The notes beneath the pieces are model-generated. The model had not been told where the DNA came from and ran no database searches. It saw only the letters and a program-made list of their open reading frames with translations. Shown here one piece after another: positions 37,839-47,988 of a DNA stretch of 64,000 bases (its first letter is position 1; every line of letters begins with the position of its first letter). The position numbers and the translations under genes are program-made. The stretch is from Pseudomonas sp. FP2309 (lineage in GTDB: Bacteria; Pseudomonadota; Gammaproteobacteria; Pseudomonadales; Pseudomonadaceae), in contig NZ_CP117439.1 of assembly GCF_030687575.1 (NCBI RefSeq), forward strand, positions 806,001 to 870,000, given 5' to 3'.

Positions 37839-38738
37839 ATGCACATTTTGCTGACCGGCGGTACCGGCTTGATCGGTCGCCAACTCTGCCAACACTGGCT
37901 TGCTCAAGGCCATCGTCTGACCGTTTGGAGTCGCCGCCCCGAACGCGTTGCAGCCCTGTGCGGCGCGCAGGTGCTGGGGGTTGCGCGTCTGGAAGAGGTG
38001 ATCGGCGCCGTGGATGCGGTGGTCAATCTGGCGGGTGCGCCGATTGCAGACCGGCCCTGGACCCACAAGCGCAAGGCGCTGTTGTGGAGCAGTCGTATCA
38101 GCCTGACGGAAACCTTGCTGGCCTGGCTTGAGGGTCTGGAGCAAAAACCGGCGGTGCTGGTTTCCGGCTCTGCGGTGGGCTGGTATGGCGACGGTGGCGA
38201 GCGTGAATTGACCGAGGCCAGTGGCCCGGTGCAGGACGATTTCCCCAGCCAGTTGTGTATCGCCTGGGAAGAAACCGCCCAGCGCGCCGAGGCCCTGGGC
38301 ATCCGCGTGGTACTGGTGCGCACCGGCCTGGTGCTGGCGGCCGAGGGCGGCTTTTTGTCGCGGCTGTTGCTGCCGTTCAAACTGGCGCTGGGCGGGCCGA
38401 TCGGCAATGGTCGACAGTGGATGCCATGGGTGCACATCAAGGATCAAATCGCCCTGATTGATTTTCTTCTGCACAAGCCTGACGCCAGTGGTCCTTATAA
38501 TGCGTGCGCGCCACACCCGGTGCGCAATCGCGAGTTTGCCAAAGCCCTGGGGCAGGCGTTGCACCGCCCCGCATTTATGCCTATGCCGGCCTTTGCGCTG
38601 AAGGTGGGCCTGGGTGAGTTGTCGGGGCTGTTGCTGGGCGGGCAGAAGGCGGTGCCCGAACGTTTGTTGGCCGCCGGTTTCACCTTCCAGTTCACTGAGT
38701 TGCCTGCGGCTTTGGACGACTTGTCCAGCCGCCTCTAG
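37839..38738 (+). CDS. TIGR01777-family NAD-dependent epimerase/dehydratase (YfcH-like)
   Basis: This 299-residue extended-SDR protein has the nucleotide motif [14 protein letters not shown] at its start, [13 protein letters not shown] near residue 65 and SGSAVGWYG near 107. It ends with the DUF1731 C-terminal domain (about 250-299, [19 protein letters not shown]). AGGA lies seven bases before the ATG. The reaction is unknown. It lies 14 bases upstream of hemH in the same direction. Confidence 0.92.
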   Translation: MHILLTGGTGLIGRQLCQHWLAQGHRLTVWSRRPERVAALCGAQVLGVARLEEVIGAVDAVVNLAGAPIADRPWTHKRKALLWSSRISLTETLLAWLEGLEQKPAVLVSGSAVGWYGDGGERELTEASGPVQDDFPSQLCIAWEETAQRAEALGIRVVLVRTGLVLAAEGGFLSRLLLPFKLALGGPIGNGRQWMPWVHIKDQIALIDFLLHKPDASGPYNACAPHPVRNREFAKALGQALHRPAFMPMPAFALKVGLGELSGLLLGGQKAVPERLLAAGFTFQFTELPAALDDLSSRL

Positions 38739-38752
38739 AGATAGGATGTTGC

Positions 38753-39778
38753 ATGACGGATCACGCGTTGTTACTGGTCAACCTGGGTTCACCGGCGTCC
38801 ACTTCGGTGGCCGATGTGCGCAGCTACCTCAATCAGTTTTTGATGGACCCTTATGTCATCGACCTGCCATGGCCGGTACGGCGCTTGCTGGTGTCGCTGA
38901 TCCTGATCAAGCGCCCCGAACAGTCGGCCCATGCCTATGCGTCGATCTGGTGGGATGAAGGCTCGCCGCTGGTGGTGCTCAGCCGTCGCCTGCAACAGCA
39001 GATGACCGCGCAGTGGACCCAGGGACCGGTGGAGTTGGCCATGCGTTACGGCGAACCTTCTCTGGAAACGACCCTTACGCGCCTGGCCGCTCAGGGTATT
39101 CAGAACGTCACGCTGGCGCCGCTGTACCCGCAATTTGCCGACAGCACCGTGACCACCGTGATCGATGAAGCCCGCCGTGTGGTGCGCGACAAGAAACTCA
39201 ATGTGAAATTCTCGATCCTGCAACCGTTCTACGATCAGCCGGAATACCTCGATGCCCTGGCGCAGAGTGCACGGGCTTATATCGAGCAGGACTACGACCA
39301 CCTGTTGCTGAGTTTCCATGGGCTGCCCGAGCGCCATCTCACCAAGCTCGACCCCACCGGCCAGCATTGCTTCAAAGATGCCGACTGCTGCAAGAACGCC
39401 TCGCCGCAGGTGCTCACCCAATGCTATCGAGCGCAATGCTTCAGCGTCGCACGCGATGTTGCCGAGCGCTTGGGCTTGCCGGACGGTAAGTGGTCGGTGG
39501 CGTTCCAGTCGCGCCTGGGCCGTGCGAAGTGGATCGAACCCTACACCGAAGCGCGCCTTGACGCGCTTGCCCAGCAAGGCGTGAAAAAGCTGCTGGTGAT
39601 GTGCCCCGCGTTCGTCGCCGATTGCATCGAGACTCTGGAAGAAATCGGCGATCGCGGCCGGGAGCAATTCCGCGAGGCGGGGGGCGAGGAGCTGGTGTTG
39701 GTGCCGTGCTTGAATGACGACCCGCAGTGGGCGGCGGCGCTCAATACCTTGTGCGAAAGAGCGCCGTTGTCCCTATAG
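38753..39778 (+). CDS. hemH: Ferrochelatase
   Basis: This 341-residue enzyme inserts Fe2+ into protoporphyrin IX. The N-terminal [22 protein letters not shown] (catalytic His, near residue 182) and [12 protein letters not shown] (catalytic Glu, near 287) signatures are present. Cysteines near 205-225 (ADCCKN, CYRAQC) are of the kind that ligate [2Fe-2S] in some ferrochelatases. Its stop codon overlaps the convergent TonB receptor stop. Confidence 0.97.
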   Translation: MTDHALLLVNLGSPASTSVADVRSYLNQFLMDPYVIDLPWPVRRLLVSLILIKRPEQSAHAYASIWWDEGSPLVVLSRRLQQQMTAQWTQGPVELAMRYGEPSLETTLTRLAAQGIQNVTLAPLYPQFADSTVTTVIDEARRVVRDKKLNVKFSILQPFYDQPEYLDALAQSARAYIEQDYDHLLLSFHGLPERHLTKLDPTGQHCFKDADCCKNASPQVLTQCYRAQCFSVARDVAERLGLPDGKWSVAFQSRLGRAKWIEPYTEARLDALAQQGVKKLLVMCPAFVADCIETLEEIGDRGREQFREAGGEELVLVPCLNDDPQWAAALNTLCERAPLSL

Positions 39779-41884
39779 GCTCAGGCTCAAACTCACGGTG
39801 AAGTTGCGCGGTTCACCGGGGCTGACCCAGTAGTTGCTGTAGGACCGCTCGTAGTACTTTTCATCAAACAGGTTGTTGAGGTTCAGGCCCACGGTCACGT
39901 TTTCGGTGGCCTTGTAGTGGGCCAGCACATCGACGGTGTGGTAGGCGGGCAGTTCAAAACTGCCGCCGGCTTCACCGGAGCGGTCGCCGACATAGGTGAA
40001 CGCCGCGCCTACGTCTGACCCGCGCAACGCGCCGTCCTGAAACTCATACACCCCCAACAGACTGCCGCTGCGCTTGGCCACGCCGAGAATGCGGCTTCCC
40101 GTGGGGATCGTCTTGTCACCCTTGGTCACTTCGGCGTCGATGTAGGCCAACGCTCCGATCACCCGTACCGCGTCGGTGAGCTGCCCGGTCAGTTGCAGGT
40201 CCACACCCCTGCTGCGGGCCTTGCCCATGGCGCGGTTGGTGTTGGTGGCCGGGTCCAGCGCCAGCACGTTTTCCTTATCGATATGGAACGCCGCGAGGGT
40301 GGCGCTCAGTCGGTCGTCGAACAACTCGCTCTTGATCCCCACTTCATAACCCACGCCTTCTTCAGGCTTGAAAGTGTTGCCGGTGGCGTCCAGACCGCTG
40401 TTGGGTTTGAACGAGGTGGAGGCGTTGGCGAACACGCCGACTTCGGGCGTGAGTTGGTACAGCAGGCCCGCGCGCTGGGTGAGGGCGTCGTGGGTCTGCC
40501 GGCTCGGTGAGGTGTTGCGGGTGAAGTCATCGACGCTTTGCTCGAAATGCTCGAAACGCGCGCCGACCATGCCGCGCAGGCGGTCGGTGAAGATGATCTG
40601 GTCTTGCAGGTTCAGTGCGTGGCTCTTGGTCTGTTCGAAAAAGTCAGTCCCGGAACGTGTGCCGGTGGGTTTGGGCTGGCCGTAGACCGGGTTGTAAATG
40701 TCGATGGCATAGGCGCTGCCGGCAATGGCGGTGACGCGCTCCTTCTTGCGGTAATCCTCGTATTCGGTGCCCACCAGCAGTTCATGTTGCCAACTGCCGA
40801 CGTCAAAAAGACCGCGCAGCTCCAATTGGGTGATGCTGTCGTGCCAGCCCATGGAGCGTTCGCGGTAGCGGCGGCTGAGGGTATGGCCGTCGGCGCTGAG
40901 CGGCCGGTTCTCCGAGGCGTCGCCCCACAGGCTGCCTTGTTTGTAATGGCTGGCCAGGCGCAGTTTCCAGGCGTCGTTGAGGTGGTGTTCGAGGGTCGCC
41001 TGGATGCGGTTGTTGTGGTTGTCGATGTCGCCGTCGTTGGGCTCGCCCAGGAAGGTTGAACGCGACAAACCTGGCGCGTCGACGATGCCGCGATCAAAGG
41101 TGGAGCTGTGGCGCACGAATTCAGTTTCCACCAACAGGCTGGTGTCCGGGTCCAACTGCCAACTGAAGGAAGGCGCTACGAATACGCGCTTGCTCTGGAC
41201 GTGATCGCGAAAGCTGTTGTTGTCTTCCACCGCCAGGTTGACCCGCGACAGTACGCGGCCGTCGCTGTCCAGCGGGGTGTTGACGTCGAGGGCGGTGCGA
41301 TAGCGGTCCCAACTGCCGGCGCTGGTCTGCAGGGTGGTGAAGGCGTCGGGTTGGGGCTTTTTAGTGACGATGTTCACCGTGCCGCCAGGGTCGCCACGCC
41401 CATACAGACTGGCCGCCGGGCCCTTGAGCACTTCGATGCGTTCGATGTTGGCGGCGTCCGGCGTGCTGGGGTAGCCACGGTTGGCGCTGAAACCGTCCTG
41501 GTAGAACTCCGAGGTGGTGAAACCGCGCACGCTGTATTCGTAGAGCGTCAGGCCGCCGAAGTTGTTTTGCTTGGATACGCCACCGGCAAATTCCAGGGCT
41601 CGCTCCACGTTGGTGCTGCCCAGGTCCTTGAGAACGGTCGCGGGAATGACGCTGATGGATTGTGGGATGTCGCGCAGGGCCGTGTCGGTTTTTGTCGCGC
41701 TGGCGGAGCGCGTGGCACGGTAGCCTTTGATGGGGCCGGTAGCGGATTCATAGGCGTCGGTGGTGACGCTGATGGCATCCAGCTCCAGGGTATTTTCTTC
41801 GGCAAAGGCGGGGTCGAGCAGCAACCCCAGGGCCAGGCCAGCCAGGGGGGCGATTCTTCGAGACGGCATGATAGAGCGTTCCAA
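39773..41884 (-). CDS. TonB-dependent siderophore receptor (FhuA/FoxA-like)
   Basis: This 703-residue outer-membrane receptor has a signal peptide (to about residue 28, PAFAEE) and a plug domain with [31 protein letters not shown] near 150 and VNIVTKKP. A 22-strand barrel follows, including [16 protein letters not shown] near the end. No N-terminal signalling domain is present. An alternative start is the Met at 41869. The C-terminus is SLSLSL rather than the usual aromatic residue. The substrate cannot be told from sequence. A possible Fur site precedes it. Confidence 0.93.
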   Translation of the reverse strand: MERSIMPSRRIAPLAGLALGLLLDPAFAEENTLELDAISVTTDAYESATGPIKGYRATRSASATKTDTALRDIPQSISVIPATVLKDLGSTNVERALEFAGGVSKQNNFGGLTLYEYSVRGFTTSEFYQDGFSANRGYPSTPDAANIERIEVLKGPAASLYGRGDPGGTVNIVTKKPQPDAFTTLQTSAGSWDRYRTALDVNTPLDSDGRVLSRVNLAVEDNNSFRDHVQSKRVFVAPSFSWQLDPDTSLLVETEFVRHSSTFDRGIVDAPGLSRSTFLGEPNDGDIDNHNNRIQATLEHHLNDAWKLRLASHYKQGSLWGDASENRPLSADGHTLSRRYRERSMGWHDSITQLELRGLFDVGSWQHELLVGTEYEDYRKKERVTAIAGSAYAIDIYNPVYGQPKPTGTRSGTDFFEQTKSHALNLQDQIIFTDRLRGMVGARFEHFEQSVDDFTRNTSPSRQTHDALTQRAGLLYQLTPEVGVFANASTSFKPNSGLDATGNTFKPEEGVGYEVGIKSELFDDRLSATLAAFHIDKENVLALDPATNTNRAMGKARSRGVDLQLTGQLTDAVRVIGALAYIDAEVTKGDKTIPTGSRILGVAKRSGSLLGVYEFQDGALRGSDVGAAFTYVGDRSGEAGGSFELPAYHTVDVLAHYKATENVTVGLNLNNLFDEKYYERSYSNYWVSPGEPRNFTVSLSLSL

Positions 41885-41910
41885 TAGCGATATTGAAACA
41901 ATATAACATG

Positions 41911-41929
41911 TCTAATGAGAATGGCTTGC
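41911..41929 (-). promoter_or_regulatory. Possible Fur box upstream of the TonB receptor gene
   Basis: TAATGAGAAT within 41911-41929 agrees with about 11 of 19 positions of the Fur consensus, best in the left half. It lies 27 bases before the receptor start. Iron repression is expected for this gene class, but the match is only fair. Confidence 0.4.
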
Positions 41930-41946
41930 TTTTAAATATTCATCTT

Positions 41947-41970
41947 CAGGTGCCCGCGAACAGGCACCTG
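41947..41970 (-). terminator. Hairpin downstream of algW
   Basis: CAGGTGCC and GGCACCTG form an 8-bp stem with an 8-base loop, ten bases past the algW stop on the minus strand. The bases beyond it are A/T-rich but not a clean T-run, so terminator function is tentative. Confidence 0.4.
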
Positions 41971-41980
41971 GGTGAGGCGC

Positions 41981-43138
41981 TTATTCTTCCTCTTTCACCG
42001 GCGCAGGCGGCGGACGCAGGCCGATCTCGGCCGACAACTTGATCTCTTTACCGTTGCGCATGACCATGATCGTCACTTTATCCGTCGGCTTGATCCGCGC
42101 CACCTGGTTCATCGATTTGCGACCATCGCCAGCCGGTTCGCCGTTGATGCTGAGGATCACGTCACCCAACTGCAGGCCGGCTTTCTGCGCCGGACCATCG
42201 CGGAAGATCCCCGCGACCACAATGCCGGGGCGCCCGGTCAGGCCGAATGACTCGGCCAGCTCCTTGGTCAACGGCTGCACTTCGATCCCCAGCCAGCCGC
42301 GAATCACCTGGCCGTGCTCGATGATTGACTTCATCACTTCCATCGCCAGCTTCACCGGGATCGCAAAACCGATGCCCTGGGAGCCGCCGGACTTGGAGAA
42401 AATCGCCGTGTTGATGCCCGTCAGGTTGCCATTGGCATCCACCAGCGCACCGCCGGAGTTGCCTGGGTTGATGGCGGCGTCGGTCTGGATGAAATCTTCG
42501 TAGCTGTTCAGCCCCAATTGGTTACGCCCGGTTGCGCTGATGATGCCCATGGTCACGGTCTGGCCCACCCCGAACGGGTTGCCGATGGCCAACGCGACGT
42601 CACCTACGCGCAGCCCATCGGAACGGCCGAGGGTAATCGAGGGCAGGTTCTTGAGATCGATCTTCAGCACGGCGAGGTCGGTTTCCGGGTCGCTGCCGAC
42701 CACGCGGGCGAGGGTCTCGCGACCGTCACGCAGGGCCACGACGATCTGGTCGGCGCCGGTGGTCACGTGGTTGTTGGTCAGGATGTAGCCTTCGGGGCTC
42801 ATGATCACCCCGGAACCCAGGCTGGACTCCATGCGCCGTTGCTTGGGCCCGTTGTCGCCGAAATAACGACGGAACTGCGGGTCTTCAAACAGCGGATGCG
42901 CCGGTTTGTTGATGACTTTGGTGGTGTACAGGTTGACCACTGCAGGCGCGGCGATGACCACCGCGTCTGCGTACGTCACCGGGCCTTGCACCACCGCGCT
43001 GGTTTGCGGTGCCTGTTGCAGGTTCACATCAAGGCTTGGTAAGCCCACCCACTGGGGGAAACGCTGAATAATCAGCATCGCGATCAGCACGCCAGCCAAC
43101 AATGGCCATCCAAAAAAACGCAGTGCCTTGAGCATCAA
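41981..43138 (-). CDS. algW: Periplasmic DegS-type serine protease AlgW
   Basis: This 385-residue trypsin-like protease has one N-terminal membrane anchor (about residues 8-25). The catalytic triad is His124 (TNNHV), Asp154 (ETDLAV) and Ser228 (GNSGGAL), with a single C-terminal PDZ domain (about 275-370). One PDZ plus an uncleaved anchor separates DegS/AlgW from DegP/MucD. In Pseudomonas AlgW starts the proteolysis of MucA that frees the sigma factor AlgU in envelope stress. A second Met lies at residue 2. It is divergent from the Nif3 gene. Confidence 0.94.
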   Translation of the reverse strand: MMLKALRFFGWPLLAGVLIAMLIIQRFPQWVGLPSLDVNLQQAPQTSAVVQGPVTYADAVVIAAPAVVNLYTTKVINKPAHPLFEDPQFRRYFGDNGPKQRRMESSLGSGVIMSPEGYILTNNHVTTGADQIVVALRDGRETLARVVGSDPETDLAVLKIDLKNLPSITLGRSDGLRVGDVALAIGNPFGVGQTVTMGIISATGRNQLGLNSYEDFIQTDAAINPGNSGGALVDANGNLTGINTAIFSKSGGSQGIGFAIPVKLAMEVMKSIIEHGQVIRGWLGIEVQPLTKELAESFGLTGRPGIVVAGIFRDGPAQKAGLQLGDVILSINGEPAGDGRKSMNQVARIKPTDKVTIMVMRNGKEIKLSAEIGLRPPPAPVKEEE

Positions 43139-43237
43139 GTAAGTCCTGACAGGTTGCAGGGGGCGGGAGAGCGCCCATAATGTCGCGCATTATACGAGGC
43201 TGCGAGCGCCTCGGAACGGGATATTTAGGAGTCTTTT

Positions 43238-43996
43238 ATGGCCGTCTCCCTTACCACCCTTGTCGAGGAAGCGGACCGCTACCTCGCCAGTGCAAAAATT
43301 GCCGATTACTGCCCCAATGGCCTGCAAGTCGAGGGGCGTCCCCAGGTGATGCGCATCGTCAGCGGCGTGACCGCCAGCCAGGCCCTGCTTGATGCCGCCG
43401 TCGAAGCCCAGGCCGATTTGATCCTGGTGCACCACGGCTACTTCTGGAAAGGCGAAAACCCCTGCATCACCGGCATGAAGCAGCGTCGCTTGAAGACATT
43501 GCTCAAGCACGACATCAGCTTGCTGGCCTACCACTTGCCCCTGGACCTGCATCCCGACGTCGGCAATAACGTGCAGTTGGCCCGCCAGTTGGACATCACC
43601 GTCGAAGGCCCGCTGGACCCGAGCAACCCTAAAATCGTCGGCCTGGTCGGCTCCCTCGCCGAACCGCTGTCGCCGCGTGACTTCGCGCGCCGCGTGCAGG
43701 ATGTGATGGGGCGTGAGCCGCTGCTGATCGAAGGCAGCGAGATGATTCGCCGCGTCGGTTGGTGCACCGGTGGTGGCCAGGGCTACATCGATAACGCGAT
43801 CGCCGCGGGCGTCGATCTGTTCATCAGTGGTGAAGCCTCCGAGCAAACCTTCCATAGCGCTCGTGAAAATGACATCAGCTTTATCGCTGCCGGCCATCAC
43901 GCCACCGAGCGCTACGGCGTGCAGGCGCTGGGCGATTACCTGGCGCGACGCTTCGCGTTGGAGCATCTGTTCATTGATTGCCCCAACCCGATATAA
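43238..43996 (+). CDS. Nif3-like dinuclear metal-centre protein (YbgI family)
   Basis: This 252-residue protein has the NIF3 metal-ligand pattern: LVHHGYFWKG near residue 64, LLAYHLPLDLHPDVGNN near 93 and a C-terminal FIAAGHHATERYG with ligand His/Glu. YbgI forms a toroidal hexamer with two metals per subunit and is often labelled GTP cyclohydrolase I type 2; a physiological reaction is not established. AGGAG lies seven bases before the ATG. It is divergent from algW and upstream of cysD. Confidence 0.94.
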   Translation: MAVSLTTLVEEADRYLASAKIADYCPNGLQVEGRPQVMRIVSGVTASQALLDAAVEAQADLILVHHGYFWKGENPCITGMKQRRLKTLLKHDISLLAYHLPLDLHPDVGNNVQLARQLDITVEGPLDPSNPKIVGLVGSLAEPLSPRDFARRVQDVMGREPLLIEGSEMIRRVGWCTGGGQGYIDNAIAAGVDLFISGEASEQTFHSARENDISFIAAGHHATERYGVQALGDYLARRFALEHLFIDCPNPI

Positions 43997-44165
43997 CCGC
44001 CACAGCGAAAGCAAAAGCGGGAGCGGGAAAGGCCAAACCTGGAGGCATATTCATATACCGTTTCGATCTAGCCAGCTCCCTGAATAGAAGCAGGTGCTGT
44101 GCTAGCATGCCTCGCTCGAACACGGCCCGCTGGCCGTCCATAAGATCGTTTTTCCGTGAGTAACC

Positions 44166-45083
44166 ATGGTCGACAAACTGACGCATCTGAAACAGCTGGA
44201 GGCGGAAAGCATCCACATCATCCGCGAGGTCGCCGCCGAGTTCGACAACCCGGTGATGCTCTACTCGATCGGTAAAGACTCCGCCGTGATGCTGCATCTG
44301 GCACGCAAGGCCTTCTTCCCGGGCAAGCTGCCATTCCCGGTGATGCACGTCGACACCCGCTGGAAATTCCAGGAAATGTACAAGTTCCGCGACAAGATGG
44401 TCGAGGAACTGGGCCTGGACCTGATCACCCACGTCAACCCGGATGGGGTTGCGCAGGGCATCAACCCGTTCACCCACGGCAGCGCCAAGCACACCGACAT
44501 CATGAAAACCGAAGGCCTCAAACAGGCCTTGGACAAACATGGTTTCGACGCCGCGTTCGGCGGTGCCCGTCGTGATGAAGAGAAGTCCCGCGCCAAAGAG
44601 CGCGTGTACTCGTTCCGCGACAGCAAGCACCGCTGGGACCCGAAAAACCAGCGTCCCGAGCTGTGGAACGTCTACAACGGCAACGTCAACAAGGGCGAGT
44701 CGATCCGTGTGTTCCCGCTGTCCAACTGGACCGAGCTGGATATCTGGCAGTACATCTACCTGGAAGGCATCCCCATCGTTCCGCTGTACTTCGCCGCCGA
44801 GCGCGACGTGATCGAGAAGAACGGCACGTTGATCATGATCGACGACGACCGCATCCTCGAGCACCTGTCCGATGAAGACAAAGCCCGGATCGTCAAAAAG
44901 AAAGTACGTTTCCGCACCCTTGGCTGCTACCCGTTGACGGGCGCCGTGGAGTCCGACGCCGAGACGCTGACGGACATCATTCAGGAAATGCTCCTGACGC
45001 GAACTTCCGAGCGCCAGGGCCGGGTCATCGACCACGATGGCGCAGGCTCGATGGAAGATAAAAAACGTCAAGGTTATTTCTAA
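44166..45083 (+). CDS. cysD: Sulfate adenylyltransferase subunit 2
   Basis: This 305-residue PAPS-reductase-fold subunit makes APS from sulfate and ATP with CysN. The PP-loop [18 protein letters not shown] lies near residue 37 and the C-terminal [13 protein letters not shown] is typical. It is preceded by about 170 bases without a gene, where a CysB-regulated promoter would be expected though I cannot define a site. Nine bases separate it from cysNC. Confidence 0.97.
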   Translation: MVDKLTHLKQLEAESIHIIREVAAEFDNPVMLYSIGKDSAVMLHLARKAFFPGKLPFPVMHVDTRWKFQEMYKFRDKMVEELGLDLITHVNPDGVAQGINPFTHGSAKHTDIMKTEGLKQALDKHGFDAAFGGARRDEEKSRAKERVYSFRDSKHRWDPKNQRPELWNVYNGNVNKGESIRVFPLSNWTELDIWQYIYLEGIPIVPLYFAAERDVIEKNGTLIMIDDDRILEHLSDEDKARIVKKKVRFRTLGCYPLTGAVESDAETLTDIIQEMLLTRTSERQGRVIDHDGAGSMEDKKRQGYF

Positions 45084-45092
45084 GGGGCTGTC

Positions 45093-46991
45093 ATGTCGCA
45101 TCAATCTGATTTGATCAGCGAGGACATCCTCGCCTACCTGGGCCAGCACGAGCGCAAAGAGATGCTGCGCTTCCTGACCTGCGGCAACGTCGACGATGGC
45201 AAGAGCACCCTGATCGGGCGCCTGCTGCACGACTCCAAGATGATCTACGAAGATCACCTGGAAGCCATCACCCGCGATTCGAAGAAGTCCGGCACCACCG
45301 GTGACGACATCGACCTGGCCTTGCTGGTCGACGGCCTGCAGGCCGAGCGTGAGCAGGGCATCACCATCGATGTTGCCTACCGCTACTTCTCTACCGCCAA
45401 GCGCAAGTTCATCATCGCCGACACCCCCGGCCATGAGCAGTACACCCGCAACATGGCCACCGGTGCCTCCACCTGTGACCTGGCAATCATCCTGATCGAC
45501 GCGCGCTACGGCGTGCAGACCCAGACCCGTCGCCACAGCTATATCGCCTCGTTGCTGGGCATCAAACACATCGTGATTGCCATCAACAAGATGGACATCA
45601 ATGGCTTCGACCAAAGCGTTTTCGAGGCGATCAAGGCCGACTACCTGAAGTTCGCCGACGGTATCGCATTCAAGCCGAGCACCATGGCGTTCGTGCCGAT
45701 GTCGGCGCTCAAGGGCGACAACGTGGTGAACAAGAGCGAACGTTCGCCTTGGTACACCGGGCAGTCGCTGATGGAGATCCTCGAGACCGTCGAAATCGCC
45801 AACGACCGCAACTACACCGACCTGCGTTTCCCGGTGCAGTACGTCAACCGCCCGAACCTGAACTTCCGTGGTTTCGCCGGCACCCTGGCCAGCGGCATCG
45901 TGCATAAGGGCGACGAAGTTGTGGTGCTGCCGTCGGGCAAGAGCAGCCGGGTCAAATCCATCGTCACCTTCGACGGTGAACTGGAGCACGCCGGTCCAGG
46001 TCAGGCCGTGACCTTGACCATGGAAGACGAGATCGACATCTCCCGCGGTGACCTGTTGGTGCATGCCGACAATGTGCCGCAAGTGACCGATGCGTTCGAC
46101 GCCATGCTGGTGTGGATGGCCGAAGAACCGATGCTGCCGGGCAAGAAATACGACATCAAGCGCGCCACCAGCTACGTGCCGGGTTCCATCACCAGCATCG
46201 TGCACCGGGTCGACGTGAACACCCTGGCCGAAGGCCCGGCGAGTGCGTTGCAACTGAACGAGATCGGCCGCGTCAAGGTCAGCCTCGACGCCGCCATCGC
46301 GCTGGACGGTTACGACAGCAACCGCACCACCGGTGCGTTTATCGTCATCGACCGTTTGACCAATGGCACCGTTGCCGCCGGTATGATCATCGCACCGCCG
46401 GTGACCCACGGCGGCGCGGCGCAGCATGGCAAATTGGCCCATGTGGCGACCGAGGAGCGCGCGCTGCGCTTCGGCCAGCAACCCGCCACCGTGTTGTTCA
46501 GCGGCCTGTCGGGCGCCGGCAAGAGCACCCTGGCCTATGCGGTCGAGCGCAAGCTGTTTGACATGGGCCGTGCCGTGTTCGTACTCGATGGCCAGAACCT
46601 GCGTCACGACCTGAACAAGGGACTGCCGCAGGACCGTGCCGGACGTACCGAGAACTGGCGTCGTGCCGCTCACGTGGCGCGCCAGTTCAACGAAGCCGGC
46701 CTGCTGACGCTGGCGGCGTTCGTCGCCCCGGATGCCGAAGGCCGTGAACAGGCCAAGGCGCTGATTGGCAGCGACCGTCTGCTGACCGTGTACGTGCAAG
46801 CGTCGCCGCTGGTGTGTGCCGAACGTGACCCGCAAGGCTTGTATGCGGCCGGCGGGGATAACATTCCTGGCGAGTCCTTCCCGTACGACGTGCCGTTGAC
46901 TGCCGATCTGGTGCTCGACACCCAGGCCCTGTCGCTGGACGAATGCGTCAAGCAAGTGCTGGAACTGTTGCGGGTCAGCGGCAAGATTTAA
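45093..46991 (+). CDS. cysNC: Bifunctional sulfate adenylyltransferase subunit 1 / APS kinase
   Basis: This 632-residue fusion has an EF-Tu-like GTPase half (about 1-440): P-loop [26 protein letters not shown] and NKMD. The APS kinase half begins near residue 455, with P-loop GLSGAGKST near 471 and [14 protein letters not shown]. It provides GTP-driven APS synthesis with CysD and then PAPS. The fusion is usual in pseudomonads. A strong terminator follows. Confidence 0.97.
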   Translation: MSHQSDLISEDILAYLGQHERKEMLRFLTCGNVDDGKSTLIGRLLHDSKMIYEDHLEAITRDSKKSGTTGDDIDLALLVDGLQAEREQGITIDVAYRYFSTAKRKFIIADTPGHEQYTRNMATGASTCDLAIILIDARYGVQTQTRRHSYIASLLGIKHIVIAINKMDINGFDQSVFEAIKADYLKFADGIAFKPSTMAFVPMSALKGDNVVNKSERSPWYTGQSLMEILETVEIANDRNYTDLRFPVQYVNRPNLNFRGFAGTLASGIVHKGDEVVVLPSGKSSRVKSIVTFDGELEHAGPGQAVTLTMEDEIDISRGDLLVHADNVPQVTDAFDAMLVWMAEEPMLPGKKYDIKRATSYVPGSITSIVHRVDVNTLAEGPASALQLNEIGRVKVSLDAAIALDGYDSNRTTGAFIVIDRLTNGTVAAGMIIAPPVTHGGAAQHGKLAHVATEERALRFGQQPATVLFSGLSGAGKSTLAYAVERKLFDMGRAVFVLDGQNLRHDLNKGLPQDRAGRTENWRRAAHVARQFNEAGLLTLAAFVAPDAEGREQAKALIGSDRLLTVYVQASPLVCAERDPQGLYAAGGDNIPGESFPYDVPLTADLVLDTQALSLDECVKQVLELLRVSGKI

Positions 46992-47012
46992 GCTACAAGC
47001 TACAAGATGAGA

Positions 47013-47046
47013 GCCCGCCACTGATTATTCGGTGGCGGGCTTTTTT
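47013..47046 (+). terminator. Terminator after cysNC
   Basis: GCCCGCCAC (47013-47021) pairs with GTGGCGGGC (47032-47040), followed by six T. It lies 22 bases after the cysNC stop. Confidence 0.92.
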
Positions 47047-47088
47047 GCGGGAGTTTGAAAGTAACTCGCTCAAATGTGGGCGGGGTGA

Positions 47089-47988
47089 TCAGCGACTGCC
47101 GGGGTATTGCGTGTGCAGGCTGTCCAGCAACGCATCCTTGTCTTCCCACAGCCGGTTAATCCACCCCTGGAACGCCAGCCGATATTCCCCATCCTGCTCA
47201 TAATTTTTGCCAATGAACTCGGCCGGGATCTGCACTTCTTCAAACTGCACCACCACGTCTTTCACCTTGCCGCACAGCAAATCCCAATAACCTGGGCGCC
47301 CGGCAGGGTAGTGGATGGTCACGTTGACCAGTGACTTCAGTTGCTCGCCCATGGCATCCAGCACAAACGCGATTCCACCGGCCTTGGGCTTAAGCAGGTA
47401 GCGAAAGGGCGATTTCTGCTGCGCATGCTTGCCAGGGGTGAACCGCGTGCCTTCGGCAAAGTTGAAAATGCCCACCGGGTTGTCGCGAAACTTCGCACAG
47501 GTCTTGCGCGTGGTTTCCAGGTCTTTGCCTTTCTTCTCGGGGTGTTTCTCCAGGTAGGCCTTGGTGTAGCGCTTCATGAACGGAAAGCCCAGCGCCCACC
47601 ACGCCAGGCCAATCACCGGGACCCAGATCAGTTCCTGCTTGAGAAAAAACTTCAGCGGGCGGATGCGCCGATTGAGCACGTATTGCAATACCATGATGTC
47701 GACCCAGCTCTGGTGGTTGCTGGTCACCAGGTACGAGTGCTGATAGTCCAGGCCCTCAAGCCCCTTGAGGTGCCAGCGCGTGCGTTGCACCAGGTTCATC
47801 CAGCCCTTGTTGTTGGTGACCCAGGCTTCGTGGGTGTGGTTCATCAGCCATTCGCTGAAGCGCTTGGCAAACGGCAACGCTTTAAACAACGCGACAATAA
47901 ACAGGAACGAGCACAGCAGGATCGTGTTCAGCGCCAACAGCAACGACGCGATCACGCCGCGCACGGCGGCAGGTAGAAAAGCCAGCAT
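47089..47988 (-). CDS. 1-acyl-glycerol-3-phosphate acyltransferase-like protein (YihG family)
   Basis: This 299-residue membrane-associated acyltransferase has an N-terminal hydrophobic segment (about 8-35), the catalytic box NHQSWVD near residue 91 and the second box FAEGTRF near 174. YihG-type enzymes acylate lysophosphatidic acid with their own chain preference. It follows pta on the minus strand with no gap (pta stop at 47989), so cotranscription is likely. Confidence 0.92.
   Translation of the reverse strand: MLAFLPAAVRGVIASLLLALNTILLCSFLFIVALFKALPFAKRFSEWLMNHTHEAWVTNNKGWMNLVQRTRWHLKGLEGLDYQHSYLVTSNHQSWVDIMVLQYVLNRRIRPLKFFLKQELIWVPVIGLAWWALGFPFMKRYTKAYLEKHPEKKGKDLETTRKTCAKFRDNPVGIFNFAEGTRFTPGKHAQQKSPFRYLLKPKAGGIAFVLDAMGEQLKSLVNVTIHYPAGRPGYWDLLCGKVKDVVVQFEEVQIPAEFIGKNYEQDGEYRLAFQGWINRLWEDKDALLDSLHTQYPGSR

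Noticed and set aside
46991-47007. Direct repeat AGCTACA-AGCTACA after cysNC
   Set aside because: Only two short copies beside a normal terminator; no sign of an array or mobile element.
43971-47021. A 1016-codon open frame on the minus strand across cysD-cysNC
   Set aside because: It is antisense to two unmistakable sulfate-activation genes. The translation is low-complexity His/Gln/Val/Gly-rich, as expected for the mirror frame of high-GC codon usage.
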